NCBI GenBank assembly: GCA_000701725.1
Contig: JNJQ01000002.1
Span: 124,001-188,000 of the forward strand
Source: Erysipelotrichaceae bacterium NK3D112
Lineage (GTDB): Bacteria > Bacillota_I > Bacilli_A > Erysipelotrichales > Erysipelotrichaceae
Direction: 5' to 3'
DNA length: 64,000 bases
In this document: positions 43,226 to 52,249 of the stretch, in pieces
Layout of the letters: every line of letters starts with the position of its first letter
How positions within the stretch are numbered: position 1 is the first letter of the stretch
The notes under the pieces: generated by a model
The model's database searches: none
Told to the model about the DNA's origin: nothing
Seen by the model: the letters and a program-made list of their open reading frames with translations, nothing else
Translations under genes and position numbers: made by a program

Positions 43226-44515
43226 ATGGACGATGGCGGCAGTAATATATCCTGGCTCTTAACTGTTGGAATTCTGATTTTATGCGCAATGCTGTTTGCA
43301 ATGATGGAAACGGCATTTGCCTCTGTTTCACGCACAAGGCTCAAAGCCCTTGCGGACAAAGGCAGAAGCGACGCGAAGACAGCAATCAATATCACAGATC
43401 ATTTTGACCGTGCAATCACGACATTATTGATCTGCACAAATATAGTACATATCGCCGCCGCTTCGGTGGTAACGGTGAACGTAACCCGTATATGGGGAGT
43501 ATCGGCAGTCACTCTGTCGACATTGATCACAACTCTCGCGGTATTCTTTTTCGGTGAAATGATGCCCAAGAGCATCGCCCGCAAATACAGCGAGAGGATC
43601 TCTCTTTCCATGGCGGGCCTTTTGCATTTCCTGATGGTCATCCTCACACCCATCAGCGCCGTTCTCACATGGATCGGCAACGCGGTCAGTTCTCTGACCA
43701 AAGGCGACAGCGATGTATCGGTCACTGAAGATGAAATCTATGACATCATTGAGGATATGACGGAACAGGGAACCCTTGACGAGGATCAGGGCGATCTCAT
43801 TTCAAGTGCGCTCATGTTTCAGGAAGTCAGTGCGGAAAGTATTCTGACCAGCCGTGTGGATCTTGCGGCACTGGATGTTTCAATGAGCCAGCAGGAGATT
43901 CTTGACTTCATCAAATCCACCAATCACAGCCGTCTGCCGGTATATGAGGGAACCATTGATCATATCATCGGTATTCTGCAGATCAGAAAATACATCCGCA
44001 CCTATCTTCTTGAAGGGGAAATCAAAGATGTGAGAGATATTCTGGATGAAGTGCTGTTTGTGCACCAGTCCGCGAAAATCGCTGATCTGTTTGAAGAGAT
44101 GACCGAAAAGAAGCTCAATGTCGCGGTTGTCACGGACAACTATGGCGGCACTCTGGGCATTGTCACAATTGAGGACATTCTTGAGGAGCTGGTCGGTGAA
44201 ATCTGGGATGAGGATGATCAGGTTGAGGAAAACATCGTGCAGATTGCCGATGATCTTTACAGTGTCAAAGCCAGTGAGCATGTCATTTATGTGCTGGATG
44301 ATCTGAATATCCATTACAGCGACGAAGAGGAGCAGAGAATCACAAACAAGCTCATGAGTGAGCTGGCTTTTGAGAACTTCCCGCAGATTCCTTCGGAAGG
44401 CGACAGCTTTGATTATCTCAATACGCAGATCACGGTTCAGATCATGAAACAGAACCGGATTATCCGTCTGAAGGTGAAAGTGAACGATGTGAAGAAAGGA
44501 GAGGATGAGCAATGA
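43226..44515 (+). CDS. HlyC/CorC family transporter-like protein (CNNM + CBS + CorC), copy 1
   Basis: The 429-residue membrane protein has an N-terminal DUF21/CNNM transmembrane domain (about 1-190). It includes AMMETAFASVSRTRLKAL and FFGEMMPKSIARKYSE. A CBS-domain pair follows at about 205-335 (TSRVDLAALDVSMSQQE, DNYGGTLGIVTIEDILEEL), then a C-terminal CorC domain. Relatives are linked to Mg2+ or Co2+ export, but the older hemolysin name is not functional evidence. It overlaps the next gene, a paralog of the same architecture, by four bases. Confidence 0.88.
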   Translation: MDDGGSNISWLLTVGILILCAMLFAMMETAFASVSRTRLKALADKGRSDAKTAINITDHFDRAITTLLICTNIVHIAAASVVTVNVTRIWGVSAVTLSTLITTLAVFFFGEMMPKSIARKYSERISLSMAGLLHFLMVILTPISAVLTWIGNAVSSLTKGDSDVSVTEDEIYDIIEDMTEQGTLDEDQGDLISSALMFQEVSAESILTSRVDLAALDVSMSQQEILDFIKSTNHSRLPVYEGTIDHIIGILQIRKYIRTYLLEGEIKDVRDILDEVLFVHQSAKIADLFEEMTEKKLNVAVVTDNYGGTLGIVTIEDILEELVGEIWDEDDQVEENIVQIADDLYSVKASEHVIYVLDDLNIHYSDEEEQRITNKLMSELAFENFPQIPSEGDSFDYLNTQITVQIMKQNRIIRLKVKVNDVKKGEDEQ

Positions 44516-45774
44516 GCGAGGTCACTGTATATATTGTGCTGACCGTGCTGTGTGTGGCCGGATCCGCTTTCTTCTCCGCTTCTGAAATGTCCTATTCCTC
44601 CTGCAACCGCATCCGCATTGAAAACGCGGCGGAAGAGGGGGATGAAAAAGCCAGGAAAGCCTTAAGGATCACCGAGGAGTATGACAATGCGCTTTCGGCG
44701 ATTCTTGTCGGCAACAACCTTGTCAACATTGCGGCATCATCACTGTCCTCACTCGCAGTGCTGCTGACCCTTGGTGAAAGCTACACATGGGTGGCAACCG
44801 CGGCGGTGACTGCAGCGGTTATCATTTTCGGCGAGACGATTCCCAAGATCGCGGCGAAAAAGAATGCGACCCGCTTTGCGCTGAGCTTTTCATCGCTGAC
44901 CTCGTTTCTGATGGTCATTCTGAGACCGGTCACCTTTATCGTTGTCGGTCTGGTTGATCTGATCACCAAAGGCCTCAAGGGCGAGCAGATCATTGATGAT
45001 GATGCGGCCGTGGAAGAGCTGCATTCCATCATTGAAACCGCCGAGGATGAAAATGTCATTGATGAGGATTCCTCCGAACTGATCAGCGCCGCGATTGATT
45101 TCGCCGACATCTCCGTTTCCGAAGTCATGACCGCAAGAGTGGACATCGAAGCCATTGACATCGATGACTCATGGGATGAGATCATTGAAACCATCGCGAA
45201 CAGTCCGTTCTCAAGAATACCCGTCTATGAGGACAGCATTGACAACGTGATCGGCATCCTTTCGCTCAATCACTTTTACAGAGCTTCCATCAATGACCGC
45301 AATGTGAATATCAGAGAGTTATTGATGCAGCCGTACTTTGTCTACAAGACCATGAAGCTGCCCAATGTGCTGGGCCTTCTGAGAGATTCCCAGCAGCACC
45401 TGGCCATCGTCACCGATGAATACGGCGGCACTCTGGGGGTTGTCACCATGGAGGATGTGCTTGAATCGCTGGTCGGCGATATCTGGGATGAAACCGACAA
45501 GGTCGAAGAGGAAATCCAGGTTGTCGATGACGGCGTGTTCCGCATTGACGGCGATACTCCCGTGCATGAGTTATGCGAACTGATGGAATGGGATGAAGTG
45601 GTCTTTGACTTTGAAAGCGAAACAGTCGGCGGCTGGTGTATTGAAATGCTCGAGCAGTTCCCGGATCCGGGCTCTTCATTCTCCTTCAGAAATGTGGATG
45701 TGAAGGTGCTTGAAACCGAAGAGCGCCGTGTGACACGCGTTGAAATCAGCGTCAGAAATGAACAGGAAGACTAA
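44512..45774 (+). CDS. HlyC/CorC family transporter-like protein, copy 2
   Basis: The 420-residue paralog of the preceding gene has the same order: CNNM domain (FSASEMSYSSCNRIRIE, IIFGETIPKIAAKKNATRF), CBS pair (MTARVDIEAIDIDDSWDE, DEYGGTLGVVTMEDVLESL) and CorC domain. The two copies differ widely in sequence, so the duplication is old or they came together as a heteromeric pair. Overlap with both neighbours points to coupled synthesis. Ion specificity cannot be read from the sequence. Confidence 0.88.
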   Translation: MSEVTVYIVLTVLCVAGSAFFSASEMSYSSCNRIRIENAAEEGDEKARKALRITEEYDNALSAILVGNNLVNIAASSLSSLAVLLTLGESYTWVATAAVTAAVIIFGETIPKIAAKKNATRFALSFSSLTSFLMVILRPVTFIVVGLVDLITKGLKGEQIIDDDAAVEELHSIIETAEDENVIDEDSSELISAAIDFADISVSEVMTARVDIEAIDIDDSWDEIIETIANSPFSRIPVYEDSIDNVIGILSLNHFYRASINDRNVNIRELLMQPYFVYKTMKLPNVLGLLRDSQQHLAIVTDEYGGTLGVVTMEDVLESLVGDIWDETDKVEEEIQVVDDGVFRIDGDTPVHELCELMEWDEVVFDFESETVGGWCIEMLEQFPDPGSSFSFRNVDVKVLETEERRVTRVEISVRNEQED

Positions 45775-46484
45775 TGCAGCAATATTTTATCGAACCCCTG
45801 ATGAAACAGGGTGAAATCTATACATTCACAAAGGAACAGGCACATCATTTACGTGATGTGCTTCGTTTGAATCATGAGACAGTCCGCCTTGTCGATCCAA
45901 AGCATGCCTGGTTTGCGGAATGCTACAGCGAAGGGAAGGATTTTGTTGCGCTGATCAAAGAGGAAGATCCTCGCATCAATGAGCCTTCGATCGACATCAC
46001 GCTTGCCATGGCTCTGATCAGACGTGAGAAGTTTGAGCTCGTGCTGCAGAAGGCAGCGGAGCTTGGCGTGAAGCGGATTGTGCCGTTTGAATCCTCACGC
46101 TGCGTCGTACGGGCAAAAAGCGAAAAAAGCGAAAAGCAGAAAGAGCGCTACCGCAGCATCGTTCTTTCCGCCAGCGAGCAGTGCAAGCGCAATGTTGTGC
46201 CCGAAGTCACGGATGTGGTGAAATTCTCTGAACTGGACCGTTACAGATCGGAAGCGTCTCTGGCTGCCTATGAAAATGCATCGGTTCATTCAGTGAAGAT
46301 TTCCGAAAGACTGAACGCCCGTTCGGTTACGGTTGTGATCGGTCCGGAAGGCGGCTTTTCAGAAGACGAAGTCAATGAACTGATCGAAATGGGATATGAG
46401 CCGGTGACCCTTGGCTCAAGAATCCTGAGAGCTGAAACAGCGGCGCTTTATGCATGCAGCGTGATCGCAGAAGGAGCGTTCTGA
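45774..46484 (+). CDS. rsmE: 16S rRNA m3U1498 methyltransferase RsmE
   Basis: RsmE is a SPOUT methyltransferase that modifies U1498 of 16S rRNA. The 236-residue protein has a PUA-like N-terminal domain with HHLRDVLRL, then KAAELGVKRIVPFESSRC and the knot motif VVIGPEGGFSEDEVNEL with LGSRILRAETAAL at the end. Order rsmE-mtaB is conserved in Bacillota. The start overlaps the previous stop codon by one base and its stop overlaps mtaB. Confidence 0.95.
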   Translation: MQQYFIEPLMKQGEIYTFTKEQAHHLRDVLRLNHETVRLVDPKHAWFAECYSEGKDFVALIKEEDPRINEPSIDITLAMALIRREKFELVLQKAAELGVKRIVPFESSRCVVRAKSEKSEKQKERYRSIVLSASEQCKRNVVPEVTDVVKFSELDRYRSEASLAAYENASVHSVKISERLNARSVTVVIGPEGGFSEDEVNELIEMGYEPVTLGSRILRAETAALYACSVIAEGAF

Positions 46485-47770
46485 TGAAATTTTCAATCTG
46501 TAACCTCGGCTGCAAGGTCAATGCCTATGAATCGGAAAGCGTTGCCTCTTTGCTTGAGCATAAAGGCTGGCAGCGTGTTCCGTTTGAGGAAGAGGCGGAT
46601 GCCGCTTTGATCTTCACCTGCGCTGTGACCAATACGGCCGCTTCCAAAAGCCGCAAGATGATGCACAGAATCCGCCGCAATTATCCCGATGCCATCGTTG
46701 CCATGGTCGGCTGCTATGCGCAGATTGATGACGGCATGCTGGAGGATGCACAGATCGTCGTCGGCAGCTCGCACAAGAAATCGCTGCCTGATTATCTGGA
46801 TGAATACCTGGAAAACAGAAAACCCATCCGGGTGCTGGATGATCTGCGCGACACACCGTTTGAAACCCTGAGCGCGGACGGCTTTGATTCCCGTGCGCGT
46901 GCATATCTGAAAATCCAGGACGGCTGCAATCAGTTCTGCACCTATTGCGTGATTCCCTATGTCAGAGGCAGAGAGCGTTCAATGGCGCCGGATCTTGCCG
47001 TCAAAGAGGCAAAGCGCATCGCGAAGGATTACCGTGAAATCGTGCTGACCGGCATCCATACCGGCCGCTATGGCAGAGAACACGGTGTGAGCCTTTCGGA
47101 ATTGATTGAACGGATTCTGGATGAAACACCTGAGCTTGCAAGAATCCGCATCTCATCGATTGAGATCACCGAAATCGATGACAAGCTGATTGAATTAATG
47201 AAAAGCAGCGGCCGCATCGCGCGCCATCTGCACATTCCTCTGCAGGCGGGAAGCGATGAGATCTTATCCGCCATGGGCAGGCCGTACAGCACGCAGGAAT
47301 ACTATGATAAGATTGAACATATCAGAGATGAGCTTGGCGATGTGTCAATCTCATGCGATCTGATCACCGGTTTTCCGGGAGAGAGCGATGAGCTGTTTGA
47401 CAAGGGAATGGAATTCGTCAGAAAATGCCGTTTTTCCTTCCTGCATGTATTCCCGTATTCACCGCGTGCGAATACACCGGCGGCCGTGATGAAAAACCAG
47501 ATCGATCCGCGGGTTAAAAAAGCGCGCACAAATACCGCGATGCGCATCTCATCAGAACTGGCCGATGAATACCGCAGCCAGTGGACCGGCCGCATTGCAT
47601 ACGTGATCACGGAGGAGACTGAAGACGGTTATACGAAGGGATACACATCGGAATACATTCCGGTGAAAATCTCTGGTGAACTGCCGCATGGCATCCTGGC
47701 GAAGGTGAGACTTGACCGCTGTGCGGATCAGGTGATGTATGGAGAAGTGATAGAAAATGAAACTGACTGA
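46484..47770 (+). CDS. mtaB: tRNA N6-threonylcarbamoyladenosine methylthiotransferase MtaB
   Basis: This radical-SAM enzyme adds a methylthio group to t6A37 in tRNAs reading ANN codons. The 428-residue protein has the UPF0004 N-terminal domain with its three cluster cysteines (CNLGCKVN, FTCAVTN, GCYAQ), the radical-SAM motif CNQFCTYCVIPYVRGRERS and a C-terminal TRAM domain. The start at 46484 overlaps the rsmE stop; an ATG ten codons earlier lies in rsmE. It needs two 4Fe-4S clusters. It overlaps murE by 14 bases. Confidence 0.94.
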   Translation: MKFSICNLGCKVNAYESESVASLLEHKGWQRVPFEEEADAALIFTCAVTNTAASKSRKMMHRIRRNYPDAIVAMVGCYAQIDDGMLEDAQIVVGSSHKKSLPDYLDEYLENRKPIRVLDDLRDTPFETLSADGFDSRARAYLKIQDGCNQFCTYCVIPYVRGRERSMAPDLAVKEAKRIAKDYREIVLTGIHTGRYGREHGVSLSELIERILDETPELARIRISSIEITEIDDKLIELMKSSGRIARHLHIPLQAGSDEILSAMGRPYSTQEYYDKIEHIRDELGDVSISCDLITGFPGESDELFDKGMEFVRKCRFSFLHVFPYSPRANTPAAVMKNQIDPRVKKARTNTAMRISSELADEYRSQWTGRIAYVITEETEDGYTKGYTSEYIPVKISGELPHGILAKVRLDRCADQVMYGEVIENETD

Positions 47771-49223
47771 ATTGTTTGAAAATGTGCCGGATATTGAAAT
47801 CCGCAGTCTGATGTCCGACAGCCGCAAGCGGAAGAAGGATTCCATTTTCTTCTGTCTGAAGGGAATGATGTTTGACGGACACAAGTTCGTCGATCAGGCG
47901 ATTTCCAACGGCGCGCGGGTGATCGTGCATTCGGAGCCGCTGGAGTACATGCATCCGGATGTCACCTATATCCGGGTAAAGGATGTGCTTGGCGTCTTCA
48001 ATAAAGTCGCCGATGCCTTCTATGGCTATCCCAGCCATAAGCTGCTGATGTTCGCGGTGACCGGCACCAACGGCAAATCATCGATTTCGTGCATCATCCG
48101 CGATATCATGAACGAATTCCATCCGACCGGCTACATCGGCACGATCGCGATTGAATACGGCAGTGTCAAACTGCCCCCGCTCTTGACAACCCCGGACATT
48201 GATGATCTGCACGGCATCCTGCATGAGATGGTCGATGCGGGCATGGAATGCTGCGCGCTGGAAGCCAGCTCGATCGGCATTGAACAAAGAAGGGTGGACG
48301 CGGTTGATTTTGATGTGGCTGTGTTTACCAACCTGACCCATGACCATCTGGATTACCATGGCACCATGACCAACTACTTCCTGGCCAAAAAGCAGCTGTT
48401 TGATTCGCTGAAGCCGGAAGCGGTCGCCATTGTCAATGCGGATGATCCCTATGGAAAAAAGATCGTCGAAGACTGCCCGTGCCGGGTAGTCACCTATGGC
48501 ATTGATCATGATGCGGATTACCGCGTCACGAAGTATCAGCTGATGAAGGACAGAACACGCTTCACGCTGAAAATCGCCAACATGGAATATGAGCTTGAAA
48601 CAAATCTTGTGGCAAGATTCAATATCTCCAACCTGCTCGCAGCCATTGCGGCGCTTCATGTCAAGGGGATCTCCATCACCCAGATGATGCCCCATATCCG
48701 CGATCTCAACCAGATCGAGGGACGCATGCAGAGAATCAATGACGGCCAGCCGTTCAATATCATTGTCGACTTTGCCCACACACCCGACGGCATTGAAAAA
48801 GTATGCCAGTATGCAAGCGCCATCACCCCCAAGGGCAAGCGCATCATTGCCATCACCGGCAGCGCCGGCAAAAGAGATACCGAAAAAAGACCGGTATTCG
48901 GGCAGATTCTTGATAAATACTGCGATATGATTATTCTGACAGAGGATGATCCCCGCAACGAGAAACCCCGTGACATCGCCATGGAAATCGCCGCCGGCAT
49001 CAAAAAGACGCCGTACACAATCATCGAGGACCGCTATGACGCGATCCGCCAGGCGGTGGAGCTTGCCGATCCCAATGACACGATCATTATTCTCGGCAAG
49101 GGCGATGAGAAATTCATCTACCGCGAATTCGGACGGGAACCTTATGAAGGGGATGACACCATCGTTCATGAAACCCTGAAAAAGTATTATTTCAATACAG
49201 GAGGAGATTATGAAGAGCAGTAA
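47757..49223 (+). CDS. murE: UDP-MurNAc-tripeptide synthetase MurE
   Basis: MurE adds the third stem residue, lysine or diaminopimelate, to UDP-MurNAc-L-Ala-D-Glu. The 488-residue protein has [15 protein letters not shown], the TTPDI and THDHLDYHG motifs and a C-terminal domain with the amino-acid selectivity loop [11 protein letters not shown] enzymes usually have DNPR and lysine enzymes of staphylococci DNPA; the DDPR form is also known from Thermotoga MurE, which takes lysine, so the substrate stays open. The gene is within an RNA-modification operon rather than a mur cluster and overlaps deoC by 14 bases. Confidence 0.94.
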   Translation: MKLTELFENVPDIEIRSLMSDSRKRKKDSIFFCLKGMMFDGHKFVDQAISNGARVIVHSEPLEYMHPDVTYIRVKDVLGVFNKVADAFYGYPSHKLLMFAVTGTNGKSSISCIIRDIMNEFHPTGYIGTIAIEYGSVKLPPLLTTPDIDDLHGILHEMVDAGMECCALEASSIGIEQRRVDAVDFDVAVFTNLTHDHLDYHGTMTNYFLAKKQLFDSLKPEAVAIVNADDPYGKKIVEDCPCRVVTYGIDHDADYRVTKYQLMKDRTRFTLKIANMEYELETNLVARFNISNLLAAIAALHVKGISITQMMPHIRDLNQIEGRMQRINDGQPFNIIVDFAHTPDGIEKVCQYASAITPKGKRIIAITGSAGKRDTEKRPVFGQILDKYCDMIILTEDDPRNEKPRDIAMEIAAGIKKTPYTIIEDRYDAIRQAVELADPNDTIIILGKGDEKFIYREFGREPYEGDDTIVHETLKKYYFNTGGDYEEQ

Positions 49224-49848
49224 GTACATCGACCATACACAGCTGAAACCCGACGCAACCAAAGAAAAGATCATCGCTTTATGCAATGAGGCCGCACAGT
49301 ATGACTTCGCTTCCGTCTGTGTCAATCCGTGCTGGATTGAACTCTGCCGTGAGCAGCTGAAAGACACGGATGTCAAGGTCTGCACCGTCATCGGCTTCCC
49401 CCTTGGCGCCATGACAACAGCCGCCAAGGTGTTTGAAACAAAGGATGCCATTGAAAAGGGTGCCGAGGAAATCGACATGGTCATCAACGTCGGCAGACTC
49501 AAGGACGGCGATGACGAATATGTCACAAATGAAATTGCAGCCATCAAAGAGGCATGCGGCAATCATGTTCTCAAAGTTATCATCGAGGCATGTCTCTTGA
49601 GTGATGAGGAAAAGGTGCGTGCCTGCAAAGACAGCGAAAAGGCAGGGGCGGACTTCGTCAAGACAAGCACCGGTTTCTCAACCGGCGGCGCAACCCTCGA
49701 GGATGTGAAGCTGATGAGAGCTTCCGTTTCAGAGAAAGTCAAAGTCAAGGCAGCCGGCGGCATCCGTGACAAAGAGACATTCGAAAAGATGATCGAAGCA
49801 GGTGCGGAAAGAATCGGAACCAGCTCCGGCGCAAAGCTGATCGGCTGA
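49210..49848 (+). CDS. deoC: Deoxyribose-phosphate aldolase
   Basis: DeoC cleaves 2-deoxyribose 5-phosphate to glyceraldehyde 3-phosphate and acetaldehyde in deoxynucleoside breakdown. The 212-residue TIM-barrel protein shows [33 protein letters not shown], the Schiff-base lysine in [16 protein letters not shown] and [17 protein letters not shown] precedes the start, which overlaps murE. Cytidine deaminase at 60782 could feed the same salvage route. Confidence 0.96.
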   Translation: MKSSKYIDHTQLKPDATKEKIIALCNEAAQYDFASVCVNPCWIELCREQLKDTDVKVCTVIGFPLGAMTTAAKVFETKDAIEKGAEEIDMVINVGRLKDGDDEYVTNEIAAIKEACGNHVLKVIIEACLLSDEEKVRACKDSEKAGADFVKTSTGFSTGGATLEDVKLMRASVSEKVKVKAAGGIRDKETFEKMIEAGAERIGTSSGAKLIG

Positions 49849-49862
49849 TCATTGAAAACTGT

Positions 49863-49891
49863 TTGATTTTTGCACTTCGCTTTGTTAAAAT
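49863..49891 (+). promoter_or_regulatory. rpsU promoter
   Basis: TTGATT (49863-49868), 17-nt spacer, TAAAAT (49886-49891), 36 bases before the rpsU start. No terminator separates deoC from rpsU, so read-through is also possible. Confidence 0.65.
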
Positions 49892-49927
49892 TACATTCGC
49901 TTGTGAGATGAGAGGAGGTGACAACAG

Positions 49928-50110
49928 ATGTCAAGAGTTGTGGTCAGGGAAAACGAAAGCTTTGATGACGCACTGCGCCGTTTCAAGCGTACCGTATCCC
50001 GCAACGGTATCCTCATGGAAGTCCGCAAGAGAGAATTCTATGTCAAGCCGGGTGTTGCAAGAAGACTGAAGTCCGAAGCGGCCCGCAAGGCAAAGAGGAA
50101 GTCCAGATAA
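49928..50110 (+). CDS. rpsU: Ribosomal protein bS21
   Basis: This small-subunit protein has 60 residues, rich in Arg and Lys, with the family start [20 protein letters not shown] and the segment [21 protein letters not shown] strong AGGAGGTGA site precedes the ATG. Linkage to the rsmE-mtaB locus matches other Bacillota. Confidence 0.96.
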   Translation: MSRVVVRENESFDDALRRFKRTVSRNGILMEVRKREFYVKPGVARRLKSEAARKAKRKSR

Positions 50111-50137
50111 GGAATTGCGAAAGCAGTTCCTTTTTTT
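50111..50137 (+). terminator. Intrinsic terminator after rpsU
   Basis: GGAATTGC (50111-50118) pairs with GCAGTTCC (50123-50130) around GAAA with one G-T pair, followed by seven T. It starts right after the stop codon. Confidence 0.85.
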
Positions 50138-50140
50138 CAC

Positions 50141-50172
50141 CAAAAAAGGAACTTTGCAATGGAAGTTCCTTT
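50141..50172 (-). terminator. Intrinsic terminator after the RpiR gene
   Basis: On the minus strand AAAGGAACTT pairs with AAGTTCCTTT (50145-50154 and 50163-50172), followed by a T run (A at 50142-50147 on the plus strand). Confidence 0.8.
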
Positions 50173-50175
50173 CAA

Positions 50176-50946
50176 TTACTTCTGAAACTGGCATGCATAC
50201 TGCTGGGTGATCAGCGAGGCTGCCATCTCCAGCAGAAACGGATGCGCCTCACGGCGTCCGTCGGAATCAAAGCTCAGCACTTCATCGACAAACCATGGCG
50301 CCTTATGATCCTTTGAACAGACCATCCAGATCTTCGGAAGCATCAGGCGCTTTTCATTCTGCCGGAATGAATGGGAAGAGAAGTAGGAGCCGGTATAGGA
50401 GAAGATGATGATCAGATCCTCTTTGCCCGCATGCGCGATGGTGTCGATCTGCTCACTGTATGCGGCAAAGGTCAGTACCGGTTTGGACATCATCAAGAGA
50501 TCCGTCTGCAGGCTTACGGCGGCGCTTTCCGCTTTCAGCATGCCAAACACATAAACATTCTGATAGGAATGGATATCCTCACACAGCTTTTCCAGCTGCG
50601 ACTGATCGACGGACTGTTCCATGCGGATCAGACTCTGGGCAACGTACGAAGTGAGTTTTGCTCTGCGTTTAGGCGCAGGCTCATTCATCCATGCGTGATC
50701 CAGCGAAAAATCCGACTGCGCGATCAGTGTGCGCAGCTCATTGAAACCGGACAGTCCGATATCGCGCACAAAGCGTGAGACGGAACCGGTTCCCACATGA
50801 CACGCTTCAGCGAGCTGCTGGATTCCCATATCAGCCATCTCTTGCCGGTGGGCGAGAATATAGGAAGCGATCACATGATTGGTTGATGAGTTTTTTTCCG
50901 CGGCCATTGTGCTTAAGAGCACGACCGGCAGTTTGTCATAAATCAT
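50176..50946 (-). CDS. RpiR/MurR family transcriptional regulator (HTH + SIS)
   Basis: The 256-residue regulator has an N-terminal RpiR helix-turn-helix (about residues 15-85, MGIQQLAEACHVGTGSVSRF) and a C-terminal SIS domain that usually binds a sugar phosphate (VYVFGMLKAESAAVSLQTDL, DLIIIFSYTGSYFSS). No sugar operon lies beside it; the nearest genes are two DJ-1 paralogs on the same strand, upstream. The ligand and targets are unknown. GGAGAT lies before the start. Confidence 0.88.
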   Translation of the reverse strand: MIYDKLPVVLLSTMAAEKNSSTNHVIASYILAHRQEMADMGIQQLAEACHVGTGSVSRFVRDIGLSGFNELRTLIAQSDFSLDHAWMNEPAPKRRAKLTSYVAQSLIRMEQSVDQSQLEKLCEDIHSYQNVYVFGMLKAESAAVSLQTDLLMMSKPVLTFAAYSEQIDTIAHAGKEDLIIIFSYTGSYFSSHSFRQNEKRLMLPKIWMVCSKDHKAPWFVDEVLSFDSDGRREAHPFLLEMAASLITQQYACQFQK

Positions 50947-50992
50947 CGGTATCTCCGCTTAGATTATGAATTCACTCCGTTTGAAATGTCAA

Positions 50993-51556
50993 TTATCTTC
51001 CGCCCGCTTCCTCATAGAGCAGTCTGCCTTTGATATAGGAGGGATCAATGCCGAGCACTTCCATGATTTTGAATGCGAAGGGGAATGGTGTGGCAGGTCC
51101 CTGGGAAGTGATCACATTCTGATCAAAAACCGCGACATCGTGAACAAACTCGGCGCTGAGCAGTTTTGTTTCATATCCGGTATAGCCGGTGGCCTTTTTG
51201 CCTTTGAGGACACCCGCAGCCTCAAGCACAACCGTGCCCGAGCACATGCCGGCAATCAGCTTTCCGTTCTCATTGAACCATCTCAGCGTATCCATGAATT
51301 CCTCATCGGCGATGAACTTGGCAGCGCAGGTGCGTCCGCCCGGGACGATGATGATGTCATAGTTTTTCACTTCCTCGCCAAAGCGCTTGTCGCTTCTGAC
51401 CGTGATATTCTGCATGCCTTTTACATAAGGATCATCCTGGAAGCGGAAGGTATGGGTTTCAACGCCGGCACGTTTCAGCAGGTCGGCAATCTGGACGGTT
51501 TCGCTTTCCTCAAATCCGTCAATCATCATCAGTGCGGCTTTATACTGTTTCATCAT
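50993..51556 (-). CDS. DJ-1/PfpI family protein, copy 1
   Basis: The 187-residue protein has a flavodoxin-like fold of the DJ-1/ThiJ type. The nucleophile elbow LIAGMCSGTVVLEAAGV carries the reactive Cys, and the acidic residue expected near the start is in IDGFEESETVQIADLL. The family includes glyoxalase-like and redox-sensing members; the exact activity is not known here. Two adjacent ATG codons at 51556 and 51553 overlap the stop of the upstream paralog; the second is better spaced from AAGGAGG. Confidence 0.85.
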   Translation of the reverse strand: MMKQYKAALMMIDGFEESETVQIADLLKRAGVETHTFRFQDDPYVKGMQNITVRSDKRFGEEVKNYDIIIVPGGRTCAAKFIADEEFMDTLRWFNENGKLIAGMCSGTVVLEAAGVLKGKKATGYTGYETKLLSAEFVHDVAVFDQNVITSQGPATPFPFAFKIMEVLGIDPSYIKGRLLYEEAGGR

Positions 51557-52113
51557 TCATCCTCCTTCACATCAAATGCATTGAAGTAAACCATTCTATT
51601 TTTGACGCTGAGGCTGTCGGCGCCAAGCAGATCCGCGATCTTATAGGCAAATGCCCATGCCATGGCAGGTCCTTTCGCTGTCAGCAGGCTGCCGTCAATG
51701 ACAAACTTTTCCGCCGTGTAAGTGCCAGCGGAAATCTGATCCGCGACACCCGGATAGCATGTCCATGTTCTGCCTTCGAGAATTCCCGCTTCATTCAGAA
51801 CTGCGGGAGCCGCGCAGATCGCTGCGATCAGCTGATTGTTTTCGTTTCTTTTTTTCAGGATATCTTTGAGAAGGGAGCTTTCCTTCATATTGTCAACGCC
51901 TTCATAACCGCCCGGAAGAATGATCACATCCGTATCCAGGGATTCCTCCAGCACCTCATCACATATCATTTCAATGCCATGCGCGCCTGTGACATGAATG
52001 TCATCAAGAGCGACCATACGGCAGTCAATCTCACATCTGCGCAGAATGTCAACGATGGTGAGCGCTTCGCCTTCCTCGCAGCCGTTTGCGAATATCACTG
52101 CAGCGTTTTTCAT
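51553..52113 (-). CDS. DJ-1/PfpI family protein, copy 2
   Basis: The 186-residue paralog of the downstream gene has VIFANGCEEGEALTIVDIL with the conserved acidic residue and LIAAICAAPAVLNEAGIL with the reactive Cys, the canonical DJ-1 elbow. AAGGAGG lies before the start. The overlap with copy 1 indicates coupled translation. Products may be chaperone, deglycase or glyoxalase-like; none can be singled out from sequence. Confidence 0.87.
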   Translation of the reverse strand: MKNAAVIFANGCEEGEALTIVDILRRCEIDCRMVALDDIHVTGAHGIEMICDEVLEESLDTDVIILPGGYEGVDNMKESSLLKDILKKRNENNQLIAAICAAPAVLNEAGILEGRTWTCYPGVADQISAGTYTAEKFVIDGSLLTAKGPAMAWAFAYKIADLLGADSLSVKNRMVYFNAFDVKEDE

Positions 52114-52174
52114 ATTGTTCAGTCCTCCTTGCCCTGCAACTGCAATTTAGCATGCGCGTCATATGAAAAAAAGG

Positions 52175-52195
52175 TTTTTCCGGATTCTGGAAAAA
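52175..52195. promoter_or_regulatory. Inverted repeat between divergent DJ-1 and DUF1275 genes
   Basis: TTTTTCC (52175-52181) and GGAAAAA (52189-52195) form a perfect inverted repeat with a seven-base centre, located between the two divergent starts. It may be an operator; the TATATATGAT stretch at about 52206-52215 could hold the -10 of the plus-strand gene. Confidence 0.35.
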
Positions 52196-52249
52196 GTGGA
52201 AAATTATATATGATCAGGGATATGATGCATGGGTAAACCGGAGGTGTTT

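Noticed and set aside
48078-49562. 494-codon open frame on the minus strand
   Set aside because: It is antisense to murE and deoC, both of which have full family motifs. No recognisable domains or start signals.
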